A stretch of 64,000 nucleotides of DNA from Oopsacas minuta (Eukaryota > Porifera > Hexactinellida > Lyssacinosida > Leucopsacidae), in NCBI GenBank assembly GCA_024704765.1, contig JAKMXF010000318.1, positions 1-64,000 of the forward strand, read 5' to 3'. A program made the translations under genes and the position numbers. Numbering within the stretch: the first letter of the stretch is position 1; each line of letters starts with the position of its first letter. Under the pieces are notes generated by a model. It saw only the letters and a list, made by a program, of their open reading frames with translations, did no database searches and was not told the origin of the DNA. Positions 1 to 12,781 of the stretch are shown in pieces.

Positions 1-2748
1 GACAGTATTGTAACTACTAATACAGGGAATGAAGCCACTAGTGAATTGACAGTTTCAAACTCTAGGAATATTCAAGAAGATTACCAATGTAGATCTACAG
101 TAGGTGCTAGTCAACAAACAGATTCAGATACTTATACATTTAACTTAACTTCACCTCCAACTCTTATGATAAGTGTCAATCCTGTGGATCCACCAATTCT
201 ATACGTCACACAAACTATCAACATTACATGTCAGGTTACTACTCTAGCTAGATTTCAAAGCGGATTACGCATTGTTTGGTATTACAATGGGAGCATTCTT
301 AATTCAAATGGCAGCGTTTCCATTTCAACCATGAACTTGACTGATACTACCACAGAGAGTACATTAACATTTGGAGAGCTTGTTCTTTCTAATACAGGAG
401 CATATCACTGTGTAGCACAAGTGGTAAGTGTTTTGAATTCAGAAGAAGGAATGTCAAGTATAACCAATATTCAAGTTGTTCAAATTCCTGCTCCTCAATT
501 CATTCCTATTCAGTTGGTAACAACACCACCTATCTATGTTAATGATGTCTTCACTCTTCAATGTAACTTCAGTACTGTACCTAATATTAAACCACAGATC
601 GTCATCAATTGGTACAGAAATGGAACATTATTAACTAACAGTGGTGGAGACAGTATTGTAACTACTAATACAGGGAATGAAGCCACTAGTGAATTGACAG
701 TTTCAAACTCTATGAATATTCAAGAAGATTACCAATGTAGATCTACAGTAGGTGCTAGTCAACAAACAGATTCAGATACTTATACATTTAACTTTACTTC
801 ACCTCCAACTCCTATGATAAGCATCAATCCAGTGGATCCACCGGATCTTTATGTCACACAAACAATCAACATTACATGTCAGGTTACTACTCTAGCTAGA
901 TTTCAAAGCGGATTAAGCATTGCTTGGTATCAGAATGGAAGTATACTCAGTACAAATGGTAATGTCCAAATTTCAATAATTAACTTGGATGATACTACCA
1001 CAGAGAGTACATTAACATTTGGAGAGCTTGTCCTTGGTAATACAGGAGCATATCATTGTGTAGCACAAGTGGTAAGTGTTTTGAATTCAGAAGAAGGAAT
1101 GTCAAGTATAACCAATATTCAAGTTGTTCAAATTCCTGCTCCTCAATTCATTCCTATTCAGTTGGTAACAACACCACCTATCTATGTTAATGATGTCTTC
1201 ACTCTTCAATGTAACTTCAGTACTGTACCTAATATTAAACCACAGATCGTCATCAATTGGTACAGAGATGGAACATTATTAGCTAACAGTGGTGATGACA
1301 GTATTGTAACTACTAATACAGGGAATGAAGCCACTAGTGAATTGACAGTTTCAAATTCTATGAATATTCAAGAAGATTACCAATGTAGATCTACAGTAGG
1401 TGCTAGTCAACAAACAGTTTCAGATACTTATACATTTAACTTCACTCCAGATACTCCTGTACCAAGTGTTAATCCAGTGGATCCACCAATTCTATACGTC
1501 ACACAAATTATCAACATTACATGTCAGGTTACTACTCTAGCTGTATTTCATAGCGGATTACGCATTGCTTGGAATTACAATGGGAGCATTCTTAATCCAA
1601 ATGACAACGTTTCCATTTCAACCATGAACTTGACTGATACTACCACAGAGAGTACATTAACATTTGGAGAGCTTGTCCTTTCTAATACAGGAGCATATCA
1701 CTGTGTAGCACAAGTGGTAAGTGTTTTGAATTCAGAAGAAGGAATGTCAAGTATAACCAATATTCAAGTTGTTCAAATTCCTGCTCCTCAATTCATTTCT
1801 ATTCAGTTGGTAACATCGACTCCTATCTATGTCAATGATACATTTACCCTTCAATGTCTATTCAGTACTGTGCCTAATATTAAACCACAGATCGTCATCA
1901 ATTGGTACAGAGATGGAACATTATTAACTAACAGTGGTGGAGACAGTATTGTAACTACTAATACAGGGAATGAAGCCACTAGTGAATTGACAGTTTCAAA
2001 CTCTATGAATATTCAAGAAGATTACCAATGTAGATCTACAGTAGGTGCTAGTCAACAAACGGTTTCAGATACTTATACATTTCACTTCACTTCACCTCCA
2101 ACTCCTATGATAAGTGTCAATCCAGTGGATCCACCGGATCTATATGTCACACAAACTATAAATATTGCATGTCAGGTTACTACTCTAGCTAGATTTCAAA
2201 GCGGATTAAGCATTGTTTGGTATCAGGATGGAAGTATACTCAGTACAAATGGTAGTGTTCAAATTTCAATAGTTAACTTGGATGATACCACCACAGAGAG
2301 TACATTAACATTTTTAGACCTTGCCATGGCTAATACAGGAGCATATCGTTGTACAGCACAAGTTCCAGGTGTTTTGAATTCAGAAGCAGTGTCTATTACA
2401 ACAAATGTTCAAGTTAATCAAATTCCTGCTCCTCAATTCATTGCTATTCAGTTGGAAACATCGACCCCTATCTTTGTCAATGATACATTTACCCTTCAAT
2501 GTCTATTCAGTACTGTACCTAATATTAAACCACAGATCATCATTGATTGGTACAGAAATGGAACACTATTAACTAACAGTAGTTTTGATAGTATTGTAAC
2601 TACTAATGCAGGAAATGAAACTACTAGTGAATTGACAGTTTCAAACTCTATGAATATTCAAGGAGATTACCAATGTAGATCTACAGTAGGTGCTAGTCAA
2701 CAAACAGTTTCAGATAATTATACATTTAACTTCACTCCACCTCCAACT
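1..2748 (+). repeat. In-frame tandem Ig-pair repeats, period 648/645 bp
   Basis: The same segment (beginning GACAGTATTGTAACTACTAA or a close variant) recurs at 1, 649, 1297, 1942 and 2587, spacings 648, 648, 645 and 645 bp. Each unit encodes two Ig-like domains. Long stretches are near-identical even at synonymous sites, implying recent duplication or gene conversion. The array begins upstream of the window, so total copy number is unknown. Confidence 0.93.
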
Positions 2749-5700
2749 CTAATTCAAGTAGGCATCATTTACAGAGATTTCGAGTATGATTTATTCGAAG
2801 GCTATACCTTTCATTTGCATTGTGATTTTATGACCCTGGGAATTTTCCAGTCCATGTTGCAAATAGTTTGGTATCGTGATAACATACAGATACACAATTC
2901 ATCAGATGATGTAACAATCATGACTGTGAACGAAGGAATGGATACCAAACAGAGCAAGATTACAATAGCAGATGCCAAATTAAACGATTCTGGTGCATAT
3001 TCATGTGAAGGTAGCATCGAACCATATACTAGAACAAGATCAGAGATTTACAATGTTACAATAAATTCAACTGACGAGATACCAGCCATTGATGTATCGA
3101 CAACAGATCACAGTACAAATTCTATCACGTTTCAATTGTCTACAAATACTAATATAGACGAGACTTACCTCATATATTATAGGCCTGCTGGAACTAGTGA
3201 ACCCTACAAAGTTAGTCCCACCATCTTAACTTTATCCATCACAATAGAAGATCTTCTCCCTGGAACGGAATATGAGTATATAGTTGAGACAACCACTCAG
3301 TTTGGATCTACCAATTCTACTTTGTATATTGTGTCAACAGTTACTCAACTTCCACCCACTGGTTACAATATTGTCGGACCAATAGCAGGAGCTGTATTAG
3401 CATTGGTATTCTTAGGAATTCTTGTGTTGGTTGCAATTTTCTTGATAGCCTTCGTGTATAGGAAGAGGGATAATAATAAGTACGTATTTCGCAGTCAAGA
3501 GGAGTATGACCATGCTCTTAGGGCTAGTGATAGACACAGGAGAGGTGAACGCAACCTTATAACTAAAAGTACAGGTGTGGAGCTAAATGTCGGAAGCAGT
3601 GCTTTGTGTCAGAAAAATGTAGAAATATATGATGAGTCAGATGGCAAAAGAACGAGCACATTCAGGAAATCGATGGAGGTGCAGGAAACAGTTATGGTTA
3701 ATCAAGAACAAGGAGCTCGAGCTGAGCCGCTATATGAAGATTTCACATACGAAAGATACAATGTACCAATTGCAATGTTCTCGCAGAGAGTACTTGAGTA
3801 TCATCTTGCAAATAATGCAGAATTCGACAAACAATATTCAAGTTTCAAAAAAACTTTCATTCATGATGTTACAACAGGTTCAAACGTAGTGAATAAACCG
3901 AAAAATCGGTTTGCGAATATTATTCCTTATGAGCATTCGCGAGTGAAATTGTCCTTTACTGGTGAGAATTACTCTGACTACATAAACGCTTGTTACGTTG
4001 ATGGTTACTACAGTCCCCAATCTTATATTGCATCGCAAGGACCTATGCCTCATACAATTTATGACTTCTGGAGGATGATCTGGGAAAAGAATATCGAACA
4101 CATAGTAGCACTAACTCGTGTACTGGAAGCATTAAAGAAAAAATGCGAACAATATTGGCCTGAAAATGAACACGAGTCATGTTTATACGGTCCGATGGAG
4201 GTAACGTTGAAAAGGATTGAACGTTACACATCTTATGATATCAGAATTTTGGAAGTGAAGCATGAAGATTATGATAACGAAATTCGTGTTGTGATCCAGT
4301 TCCATTTCACCATGTGGCCTGATCATGGCGTGCCTATATTTTCAAGCTCTCTATTGACCTTCATAAACCATACGAAGGAATTTCACATACCTGGCAAATC
4401 GCAATCTCCGATTTTAGTTCACTGCAGTGCTGGGGTTGGGAGGACAGGTACTTTCATTGTACTGGACTATTTCTTAGAACATCTGAAGAAAAACGATAAA
4501 GTCAACGTTTACAAATTTGTAGCTCAACTTAGAGAAAGTAGGTGTCTTATGGTGCAAACCAAAGATCAATATATGTTCATACACGATGCTATACAAGATA
4601 TTATCACTTGTAAAGATACTTTTATTGAAGATCATGAATTTCCATTGTACGTGGAGAATGCCTTCATTCGCGACCTCAATACAATGGCCACACCATTTGA
4701 GGACAAATACGAACTAATTATGAAGACAAGTCGAATTATAGACCCTAGAGATGTCCAAGAATCTTCTAATCCAGCTAACGTAATGAAAAACAGATATCCT
4801 AATTTTGTACCGTTCGATTCGCATCGCGTTACAATAGTTCCTGATCAAGATTGTGATACGGATTACATAAATGCTAGTTTTGTGCATAGCTATCAAAAGC
4901 ATAAAGGATATATTGCAGCACAAAGTCCACTCGATTCCACTGTGTTTGACTTTTGGAAGATGATAACTAAGTATAGAATTCAGCTAATTGTGATGTTGTC
5001 AGAATTGGTTGAAGATGGACACGAAATGTGTGCGGAATATTGGCCAGAAGAAGGGAAAGAAATGCTTGTTAAGTACCTAGTGATTCGCTGCGAAAAGGAA
5101 GAAGTTTTCGATGATTTTGTTAGAAGAAAGCTTTCGATGTCTACGCAACAGGTTTGTACTTAGTTTATATTTTTGAAGTATTTTGTCTTACTTAACGATT
5201 TAGTAATTGCGGAACTTTATACTCCACGGTTAAAACTAATTCCGCAATCGAAAGCTAAAGTCAAAACCGACTTTATATTTTCTTGCTCATATTGTAATGA
5301 ATGTAGCATTTCAGACAATTTCAATCGGTTTTCTTATTACATTTCTTGCAAGGAAATATAGTTATAAAAACCGGTTTCGGCTCAACGGACTGTATACGAA
5401 TAATATTTCCTTCCGATAGGGCGGAATCAACCAAACTATTCATCAATTACAGTTTAAGAAATGGAAGCTTAACGAGCTACCAGAAATATCAGACCTACTC
5501 TCATTATATAATCAATTCACTCAAGTTGAGAGAGGTATCAAGTCGAAAGAATCACCCCCAATACTTGTACACTGCGACAACGGTGTTACACGTACCGGTA
5601 CGTTTATTGCCAGCATAAATAGTATACAACAACTCCAACTCGAAAGGAAAGTCGATATCTTTCAGATTGTCAGGAATTTGCGTAACTCAAGGCCTTGCAT

Positions 5701-5794
5701 GGTACCAAGTTTAGATTTGTATATTTTGCTCTTTAAACTTATTTCAAAGTATATTCAATCCTACGAAGAGAAGGCTTATGCGAATTTTGTATAA
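1..5794 (+). CDS. Receptor-type tyrosine phosphatase, Ig/FN3 ectodomain (5' end cut by window)
   Basis: Type I membrane phosphatase that removes phosphate from tyrosines. The frame is open from base 1, so the start lies outside the window. Counting from base 1: alternating Ig-like domains (residues 1-915), a divergent last Ig (about 918-1020), FN3 (about 1027-1115), one membrane helix (1124-1153), catalytic domain D1 with WPD at 4315-4323 and the HCSAGVGRTG signature at 4420-4449 (Cys at 4423), then D2. The frame stops at 5161, but D2 resumes after an intron 5152-5419 (GTTTGT...AG, phase 0): exon 5420-5794 continues with TIHQLQFKKW and HCDNGVTRTG (5570-5599). D2 keeps Cys and Arg of CX5R but lacks WPD (KKWKLNELP), so it is probably a pseudophosphatase domain, as in many two-domain receptors. 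The exact vertebrate subfamily is not clear. Confidence 0.9.
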
Positions 5795-6416
5795 GGGAAC
5801 ACGCTTTGAATCTTTGATAGGTTTTTCGGTTTTTTGTCTATATTTATTTGAATGATAATCCCCGATTAAGTTTGATTGTTTGTAAATATATGTACATTAC
5901 CTTTTTGTGTTATTTGAATTGTATAATCCATTGTTGAAGAAATATTTATAAAGATATGTATATTTATTTTCATGAACCAAGTTTTTTACAAGAATTATCT
6001 GTTAATAGATTTAGGTTGAAGGTAAGTGTATATTCACACATTTTTGGGACAATATATTTTCCTAGAATTGTTTCCAGTTGGTAGGCAGAGGTATTTGAAT
6101 GCGTAGAGGACAATTTCAACGAAGAAAGTTTCATTATTTTACCACAATCTCGGAAATTCTTAAAAAATAATTTACATGAAAATTGCTATATATCTGTGAG
6201 TGCAATTGGACGAAAAGTCTAATTATTCCACATCTCTCATTGTTATAATATCAACAATATATCTAATATTACAAATCACTCGTAAAAGAAGTACAAATGA
6301 ATAATAGTGTATATTATGTACTCATCAACATCAAAGTGATTACACATAAATACTCTATCAATCAATACAACTTGGCCAGCTCAAATTAAACAATCTAACA
6401 GATAGATAGTTATAGG
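5795..6416. other. Convergent intergenic region
   Basis: Between the 3' ends of the phosphatase (+) and the CRIM1-like gene (-). AT-rich 3' flank; I see no gene, RNA or repeat in it, and no unambiguous AATAAA for the phosphatase. Confidence 0.6.
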
Positions 6417-9400
6417 TTAAACAGGGCAGCTTGACGTAGTTGTGTTGCTTCCAGAACTTGGGGAATATCTGGTTTGAAGCTCAACATATCTTGAAACAGG
6501 TTGTACACGTCGATCAAGTGAATTTATATTCAATTCGAGTGAATCTAAATGGCAATTTTTCTTCTGACAAGGGAAGGTATGATCTCGAAACATTTTAGAA
6601 AGTGTGTATGTTGATACAACAGTCATAATGATAATTATGACAACCAAAATCAGTGTAAACACACCTGTTATTGAGTATAGTATCAACATATTTGTGCTTA
6701 AATGTCCATCAGGATTAGAAATATGATTATTAACTTGTAATTGGAATTCTGAATAAGTCATTATTTGCTTGAGATGGAAGAGAGAAGGATGTTGTATTGA
6801 CAGTAATATTGCAATAGTTTCTTGTGGAGATTTGAATGTGTGGTATGGATTGTTGCTATCTGTTCCTGATGCGGTTATAACGAAATATGTCCTAGAAAAT
6901 AGTAAATATATAAAAATGGTTTGTATTTCGTACTGTAGAATTCGCTTTTTAGCAAGTTGTATTTGTACGAAATTCCCTTACTATGTACGCAATGTGCGAA
7001 TTTGCTATTAGAGGAACTGGAATTATTTCAATATAAAACATTATTAGCTAACCAGAAATAATACATGTAATTCAAAGTACTAAAAAACTTACAATCCATC
7101 AAGGTAGCGGTCATGTGTGTAGAATTGTAATGCTCTTTGGTCGTGTTTAACGGTAAGTTTGTATTCAAAATAGGAGCATATTGTTTGAGGATTTTGATTT
7201 AGAGAGTTGTTAATCATGAATACAACTGCGTAATCTTCTAGCCAGGATGGTAAGTTATTGATATCTTGTTTCTCTAGCGACCTGCAGGTGTCAATTTTCG
7301 CATCACAAGGCCCTAACGTACATTCTAATTCAGTTGATACACATTTGCATGACTGACATACTTCCGTTGTAGAAACAGTATCTACGTCATCATGGTATAT
7401 CGTGTGTATTACATTGCCTTCATGAGTCAATTTCCCATTTGTAAGTTCACAAGCATCTAATGTTACTTCTATAATAGCAAATAATTAGTATTAATTCATA
7501 GATAATACAATTATAAGTTTCAAATAATGCAATCGAAAATGACAATTTTATTTGATTTACACTCAACTCCGGTTATATTGAACCTCAAAGGATCGCGATA
7601 ATTACTTAGATATTAGCAAAATTCGACTGATGAGATTAATTTTTCTTTGAAGGTTTGGACAATATTTATGCAATTTTAGACTTCGAAATAAGTGTGTATT
7701 TCGATATATTCCTAGAGATTGACTATACTAAACTTACCATCACTGCACTTAGGACAACATTGTCCAGGTTGTATTGTAGATAATTTGCATCTGAGTTGTG
7801 GACAGCTCTCCTCTTCACACATAGTAATACCTTTCTGTAAGCATGTACAGCTCTGACATCCGTCATCCCAGATAGCTCCCACTGGTTGATGTGTATCATT
7901 ACTAGATATACAGTAATTCATTCCTAGTGTTTCTAATGGTGGATTTGTTGTATCTGAATTTGGGGTCTAAAACATATGTATATAATATGGAAATTATGTT
8001 TTTAGGAATTATTGGCATTTTTACAATTTATGCAAAACTGAGTTAGAAAGACTTACATTTACAATATCATTGGTATCGTTTGCAGTGCAAGAAGGACAGC
8101 ATTTACCTTCCATGACAACCTGATTGGCGGCTGGGCATGGGAGGGATGGACAGTTATTCCGTATGCATACAGTACGTCCTCGTGCACAAATACAGTTATG
8201 ACAAGAATCTGGATACCAAGTCTCATCTTTGAAATGTAATATCCCTCTGTGAATGCAGGTTTCGTTGTGGACTATAAAAAATGTATAAATGCTTTCACAA
8301 AAATTTGTATATAAATTCAATGTTTACCTGGTACACAAATATCCTCATTACAACAGGAGCCTGGTTTTCCATCTCCCAGACTCTCCCTTACCCTGGTGAA
8401 ACCGTCAGGACAATTAATGACGTCACAATGTAAACAAACGCAATCTTGAGTCTGCTCATCCCAAACTGAATCTTCCGGGCAGAGTGCATTAGTTAAATTA
8501 TCTAAGAAAATGACATTTATAAAGTCAACAATATTGAACTTTGACAGATGTTAGATTGACAGATAATTACACTGCACTGATTCAGGCCTTATCAGTTCAA
8601 GTCAATTTGTTTCTTATTTTTAAAGGAATTTGTGATTCATGTTTCCAAAGTTTCTAGTCATCTTGGTTGCAAAAATTAATCATCTTTGAATACAAAAGAT
8701 AAATAAAAGTAGCATTAGCTCGTTAATTAGGTTTCAGCAGTACGGGAAGTCCTTAAATAATGACGAATACCATCATAAGTACATTTAATTATACATGATA
8801 TTGTGCTAGTTCTCTTGGTAATCATTATAAGACAGGATGGCATTGAAAACCATGTATATTATATTGTGAAGCCAATCCAACATTCAAGATACAATAATAG
8901 AAGAATGTGTCACGTATTTTCTTGCATGAGTTAACTGGTTGAAACTCAAAAAGTTAAATAAAATTAATATTTACTCCGAAGAGCAACAAATTTTTTTGAT
9001 AAAAAACTATTTGTTAAAGAATCATCCCAAATATACTCAAGTTTTTTGAAAATATTGCAAATATAGGCAAGTTTCGAATTCTATATTTGGAAATTTTTCG
9101 TCCGAGAAAGGGAATGAATTATATCATTAGGTAACTAAGAAGAGTACAGCTGGGTAAGTTATGTTGAGTCAAGTGTCTATGTTAAATTATAATTAGATTT
9201 GTTTGGGATTCCTCTCGTATATTCAAGCTGACAATAAATTTCCATCATAAAGATAAACAATAATAGTTACATAATGTTGCAATATGGCAACTAAAAGTAA
9301 ATACATGAATTTGCAACCGTGTTTTACAGCCAAAAAGTACTATTTCCATTTTTACGTTTGATAATATTTAAAGATAGCTATGACCATGCGAATTACAAGA

Positions 9401-12400
9401 AGTAAGAAATTAGGCGCCAAACGAGAGCTCGAAAGTGATACTGATGGAAGCCAAGAAGAATTATCACAGAATAAGAAAGTGAAAGTTTCTCCAGAATCAC
9501 CAATGCAAATTACTACAATCAATCCAATAAAAATGTGTTTGTTTTCGACTCAATTACGAACCAAAATTACCCCAAAATTCGCAGAAAATAACACTATCGC
9601 TTCAATACTAAGCTTACCTCACCCGAAAACAGGCCACGCGACTACTTTTGCATTAACAACCGATACAAATGAGCTCTGCGAAATAAAAATTTTCTCGAAA
9701 ACATACAAAACAATACTAACTCCAAATAGAATAATTAGCAGACCTAATATCTACTTCATAACACCATTTGATCCGATTTTTATCCTCCTCGCCCTGTTAG
9801 AAACACAAAATTCAGATCATTACTGTTTGATAGAGCAATTGCTCTTCAATACAGAGTTTGAAGATCTTCGAAAAATTATTCCAACTTTCAGTCAATATGT
9901 CATTGAACTTATTTGTGATACGAAAATACATGACGGCCAAATTGCATGCAAGTATAGCAAAGAAAAAACTATGTCAACGTTAGAATCAAAAGTGCAAAGA
10001 GTCGCAGAAAGATTACAAAATCTTGATTCTTTTCAGTCATGTTACAAATCAATTGTTTCAACAAAAGATGGTGCATTAAAGTATGCGATCAGTTTGGTAA
10101 ATGAATACCTAACTAATAAACTATCGGGAGATCTCGCTATACATTTAGGTCTGACAGATTACAGTCATTTAATAGCAGAATGTGAACAAGAAGTTAGAAA
10201 AATGCAAGTCGCTTCTGTTACAGAAGTTGAAACGAAAAAAGGCACAAAGAAACAACCTCCAAAGAAGCAGTCCAGAGCAAAGAAGATGTTAGAGAATACG
10301 GATAAATCTGGAATGAAAAGTTTATCAACTTTCTTTACGAAACCCAAAGATTAGTAGCTATTTGATTGAGTTAATAATTTACCTTAGAATTGGCATATCT
10401 AATCACTTTATTATTAATAAATAATTAATGTAGAGCAGATATATTATTTCATCAAAATGTGTGGTAATATATTTAGAGGTTAATTTATAAATAATTAAGG
10501 CGATTAGGTGGATTGGATAAGATTTATCAAATCGTAGAAACGTAGTATATATTTTATGTATGTAATTACAAAGACTTTTTAATCAAGCACGAGTAATTTT
10601 AAAGTGAAAATATGACCATTTATGCGTTAGATATCAAAATTATTCGGCTGTTCGCACTCACAACTTGACCACATAAGTACACACTAGCATTTAATTATGG
10701 CATCTTCGGGTATATGAAATTGCAATACAAATATTATTCCTCAATACTACACAATACGTATATAGGTGGACTACTAGGCATATGTCATATTTTCAAATTT
10801 CAACATGTACAGTGAAACAAGCTTATAACTAACACGCAGTAGCGAATTCACGGATATAATGAAGTATTCCTACAGACTCGCGGTTATTGCTAATAAATTT
10901 CACCCTTCTGAATAAGTTCCACTACACAAGTGTGATTATTACGAATGAGTTCGCTATAAGCGTGTTCACTCTAAATGCATAGAGATTAATAGTTGGGAAA
11001 ATAATTGGTTCATTTTAGTACAAAACATCAACAAGTATTTTAGAAATTCTAGAGTGACTAAAATACAAATAATAAAAATATAGCTATGGTAATACTCACC
11101 TCTGTATGGCATACAAATGTATGTGTCACAACATTCACCAGATAATGCTGCTGGCATTATCATAACTGCTAACTCATTATCTCTACATGTAGGGATCTCA
11201 CAGGTTGATCTTCTGCACACACATTTTCCAGAAGTTGGACAACAATTTCTGATATTTCCAGGTTTGTAAATTTCTCCTTCTTTACAATCAATTGGATGAT
11301 CTTCGATACAAATTGCATTGTTGCACTCCAAATGGTCCCGATCAATATCTAGAATGAGTAATCGTAATAATATCGCTGATTATCTAATTTGTCAGTTCAG
11401 TTTTACTATGGCATATAATTACATAATAATGTAATTGCATAGAGAAGCTAGTCCAGCTAATTAGTACAAGCTTTTAAACAGGATTCAAATATTATTACAT
11501 ATCTTGGTTACCAAACGGACACTTTGGAATTTAACAACCATTGGATAAATAGAGTATTGATTTTCTCATAATTTCATAGTTGTAGAAAAATGCGTCAACT
11601 CTTAATTATTATTTATTACCTTGGCAAGTGCCTTGTTCTGAATATGGATCATCTCGCATGCAAACTAATGAGTATAAACATCTCCCAAGTCCAGGACCAC
11701 ACGCTTCTCCTACGAATTTGGGACAAACCTAGCGGATTAGAAGGTAAATAACAACAAATAAAATAAGTGTGAAATATGCCATAAATATTCTGAAACCATC
11801 AAATAAACCTAGTTTAAAATCCATCGATATGATAAGTGTGGAAATTAATTACAAATATTTCCGAACACCTTGGAGAAATTTAAACAAATTATAATGGCAA
11901 AAATTAGTTAGGAAGTAAAGTGTCATATCAGAGAGGCCACACTCGTTAAAACCAGATAAAATCAACTTAGTGTAGAATCAACACGCCGTTAGGAAACCTT
12001 AACACTACAAAATGACTTCTTACTTAGATTCTAATTCAAAGGTTTTGTTGCTAGCGTAGCCTGCTTCTCCGATAATTCTATACTAATTGAGGACTACTTA
12101 TATCTGATTTACTAAATGAGCAATGCATTAGAACAATTATAATGCTATTATCATTATTGACTGTTAGGGAATTCAATATATAGGAGGTTCATTTAAATGG
12201 AAATTTTCTATTGTTCTTCAATCAGACTTGAGTACTCTGTGTAGACATTTGTCTGAGGGTAGTTAGATTATTACTACTTAGCTTTAATAATCCCTAATTA
12301 CACATATTTGTATGGTAGTGCAGTAGTAGGATTAATTCGTCTTTATTTTATGCTCGAAAAAACTGAGTAATTTACTTGTAAAATACACTTTTTTTGAAAT

Positions 12401-12781
12401 AATTTTGTTATAATACTATCCTGCAAGAATTGTGAGGGATTTCAAATTTAACTTCGACTCAAAATCAAATGATCAATCCAGCAATATTTATTAGAAATAA
12501 TTATCAAAAACTAATAATACAGCAAAATAATACATTAAAATTGGTTTAGAATGAAACTTTTTGTTAAAATAATACAAACTAATTTTACTTAAAAATATCT
12601 ATCACAAATAATCTAATATGTAACTCACCAAACAACAATTACATTCATCTAATACTTTATTAGATTGCGTACAAGATGAGTCAACTGGAGGACAATTATC
12701 TTCAATACAAGTTGGACAATTCCCTTCAATACAAAATGTATTGTATGTAAGTAAAAACACTATTATTAGTGACAAATACAT
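6417..12781 (-). CDS. CRIM1-like membrane protein: IGFBP domain plus VWC modules
   Basis: Eight exons joined in frame: 12781-12629, 11728-11620, 11348-11100, 8501-8328, 8271-8057, 7966-7738, 7468-7093, 6891-6417, all GT-AG, 659 residues. The N-terminus is a signal peptide (MYLSLIIVFLLTYNTF). Exons 1-2 form an IGFBP-type cysteine domain (NCPTC, ECNCC, GEACGPGLGRCLYSLVC). Exons 3-7 carry cysteine-rich VWC/chordin-like modules; those of exons 5 and 6 are typical (CHNCICARGRTVCIRNNCP; CQSCTCLQKGITMCEEESC). Exon 8 has one membrane helix (about 6605-6695) and a short tail. In bilaterians CRIM1 binds BMP precursors and tethers growth factors; the same role here is inference. No antistasin repeats are seen, unlike vertebrate CRIM1. 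Intron 3 (2.6 kb) hosts RNASEH2B on the other strand. Confidence 0.82.
7562..7723. repeat. Degenerate MITE (family 2) in CRIM1-like intron 6
   Basis: Begins TCAACTCCGGTTATATTGAA; its last part (AGACTTCGAAATAA, then TATTTCG) matches the copy at 18134-18310. Ends are imperfect inverted repeats. No coding capacity. Confidence 0.5.
8502..9379. other. Intron 3 of the CRIM1-like gene, part upstream of nested RNASEH2B
   Basis: AT-rich noncoding DNA. It must contain the RNASEH2B promoter, but no specific element is recognisable. Confidence 0.5.
9380..10354 (+). CDS. RNASEH2B: Ribonuclease H2 subunit B
   Basis: Accessory subunit of the nuclear RNase H2 heterotrimer, which cleaves RNA-DNA hybrids and starts removal of ribonucleotides misincorporated in DNA. 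A single exon of 324 residues (human about 312). Family features seen: the FDPIFILLALLE segment (residues about 133-144), a helical C-terminal half, Lys-rich stretches, and a C-terminal PCNA-interacting (PIP-box-like) motif MKSLSTFF at 312-319, at the same place as in human RNASEH2B. The basic N-terminus (RITRSKK) may aid nuclear import. The first ATG of the frame is chosen; a second Met follows two codons later. The gene lies entirely inside intron 3 of the CRIM1-like gene, on the opposite strand. An AATAAA lies in the 3' flank near 10418. Confidence 0.93.
   Translation: MTMRITRSKKLGAKRELESDTDGSQEELSQNKKVKVSPESPMQITTINPIKMCLFSTQLRTKITPKFAENNTIASILSLPHPKTGHATTFALTTDTNELCEIKIFSKTYKTILTPNRIISRPNIYFITPFDPIFILLALLETQNSDHYCLIEQLLFNTEFEDLRKIIPTFSQYVIELICDTKIHDGQIACKYSKEKTMSTLESKVQRVAERLQNLDSFQSCYKSIVSTKDGALKYAISLVNEYLTNKLSGDLAIHLGLTDYSHLIAECEQEVRKMQVASVTEVETKKGTKKQPPKKQSRAKKMLENTDKSGMKSLSTFFTKPKD
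10355..11099. other. Intron 3 of the CRIM1-like gene, part downstream of RNASEH2B
   Basis: AT-rich 3' flank of RNASEH2B and remainder of the host intron; no other gene seen. Confidence 0.5.
11729..12628. other. Intron 1 of the CRIM1-like gene
   Basis: A 900-bp phase-0 intron between the signal-peptide exon and the rest of the IGFBP-type domain. Nothing else is seen in it. Confidence 0.6.

Noticed and set aside
46..5163. Phosphatase start at base 46 and end at 5163
   Set aside because: Base 46 is TTG inside a frame open from base 1, and the stop at 5161 lies in an intron; D2 homology continues at 5420-5794.
5173..5618. Two small plus-strand open frames after the phosphatase
   Set aside because: They cover the intron and an alternate frame of the last phosphatase exon; the true frame reads HCDNGVTRTG.
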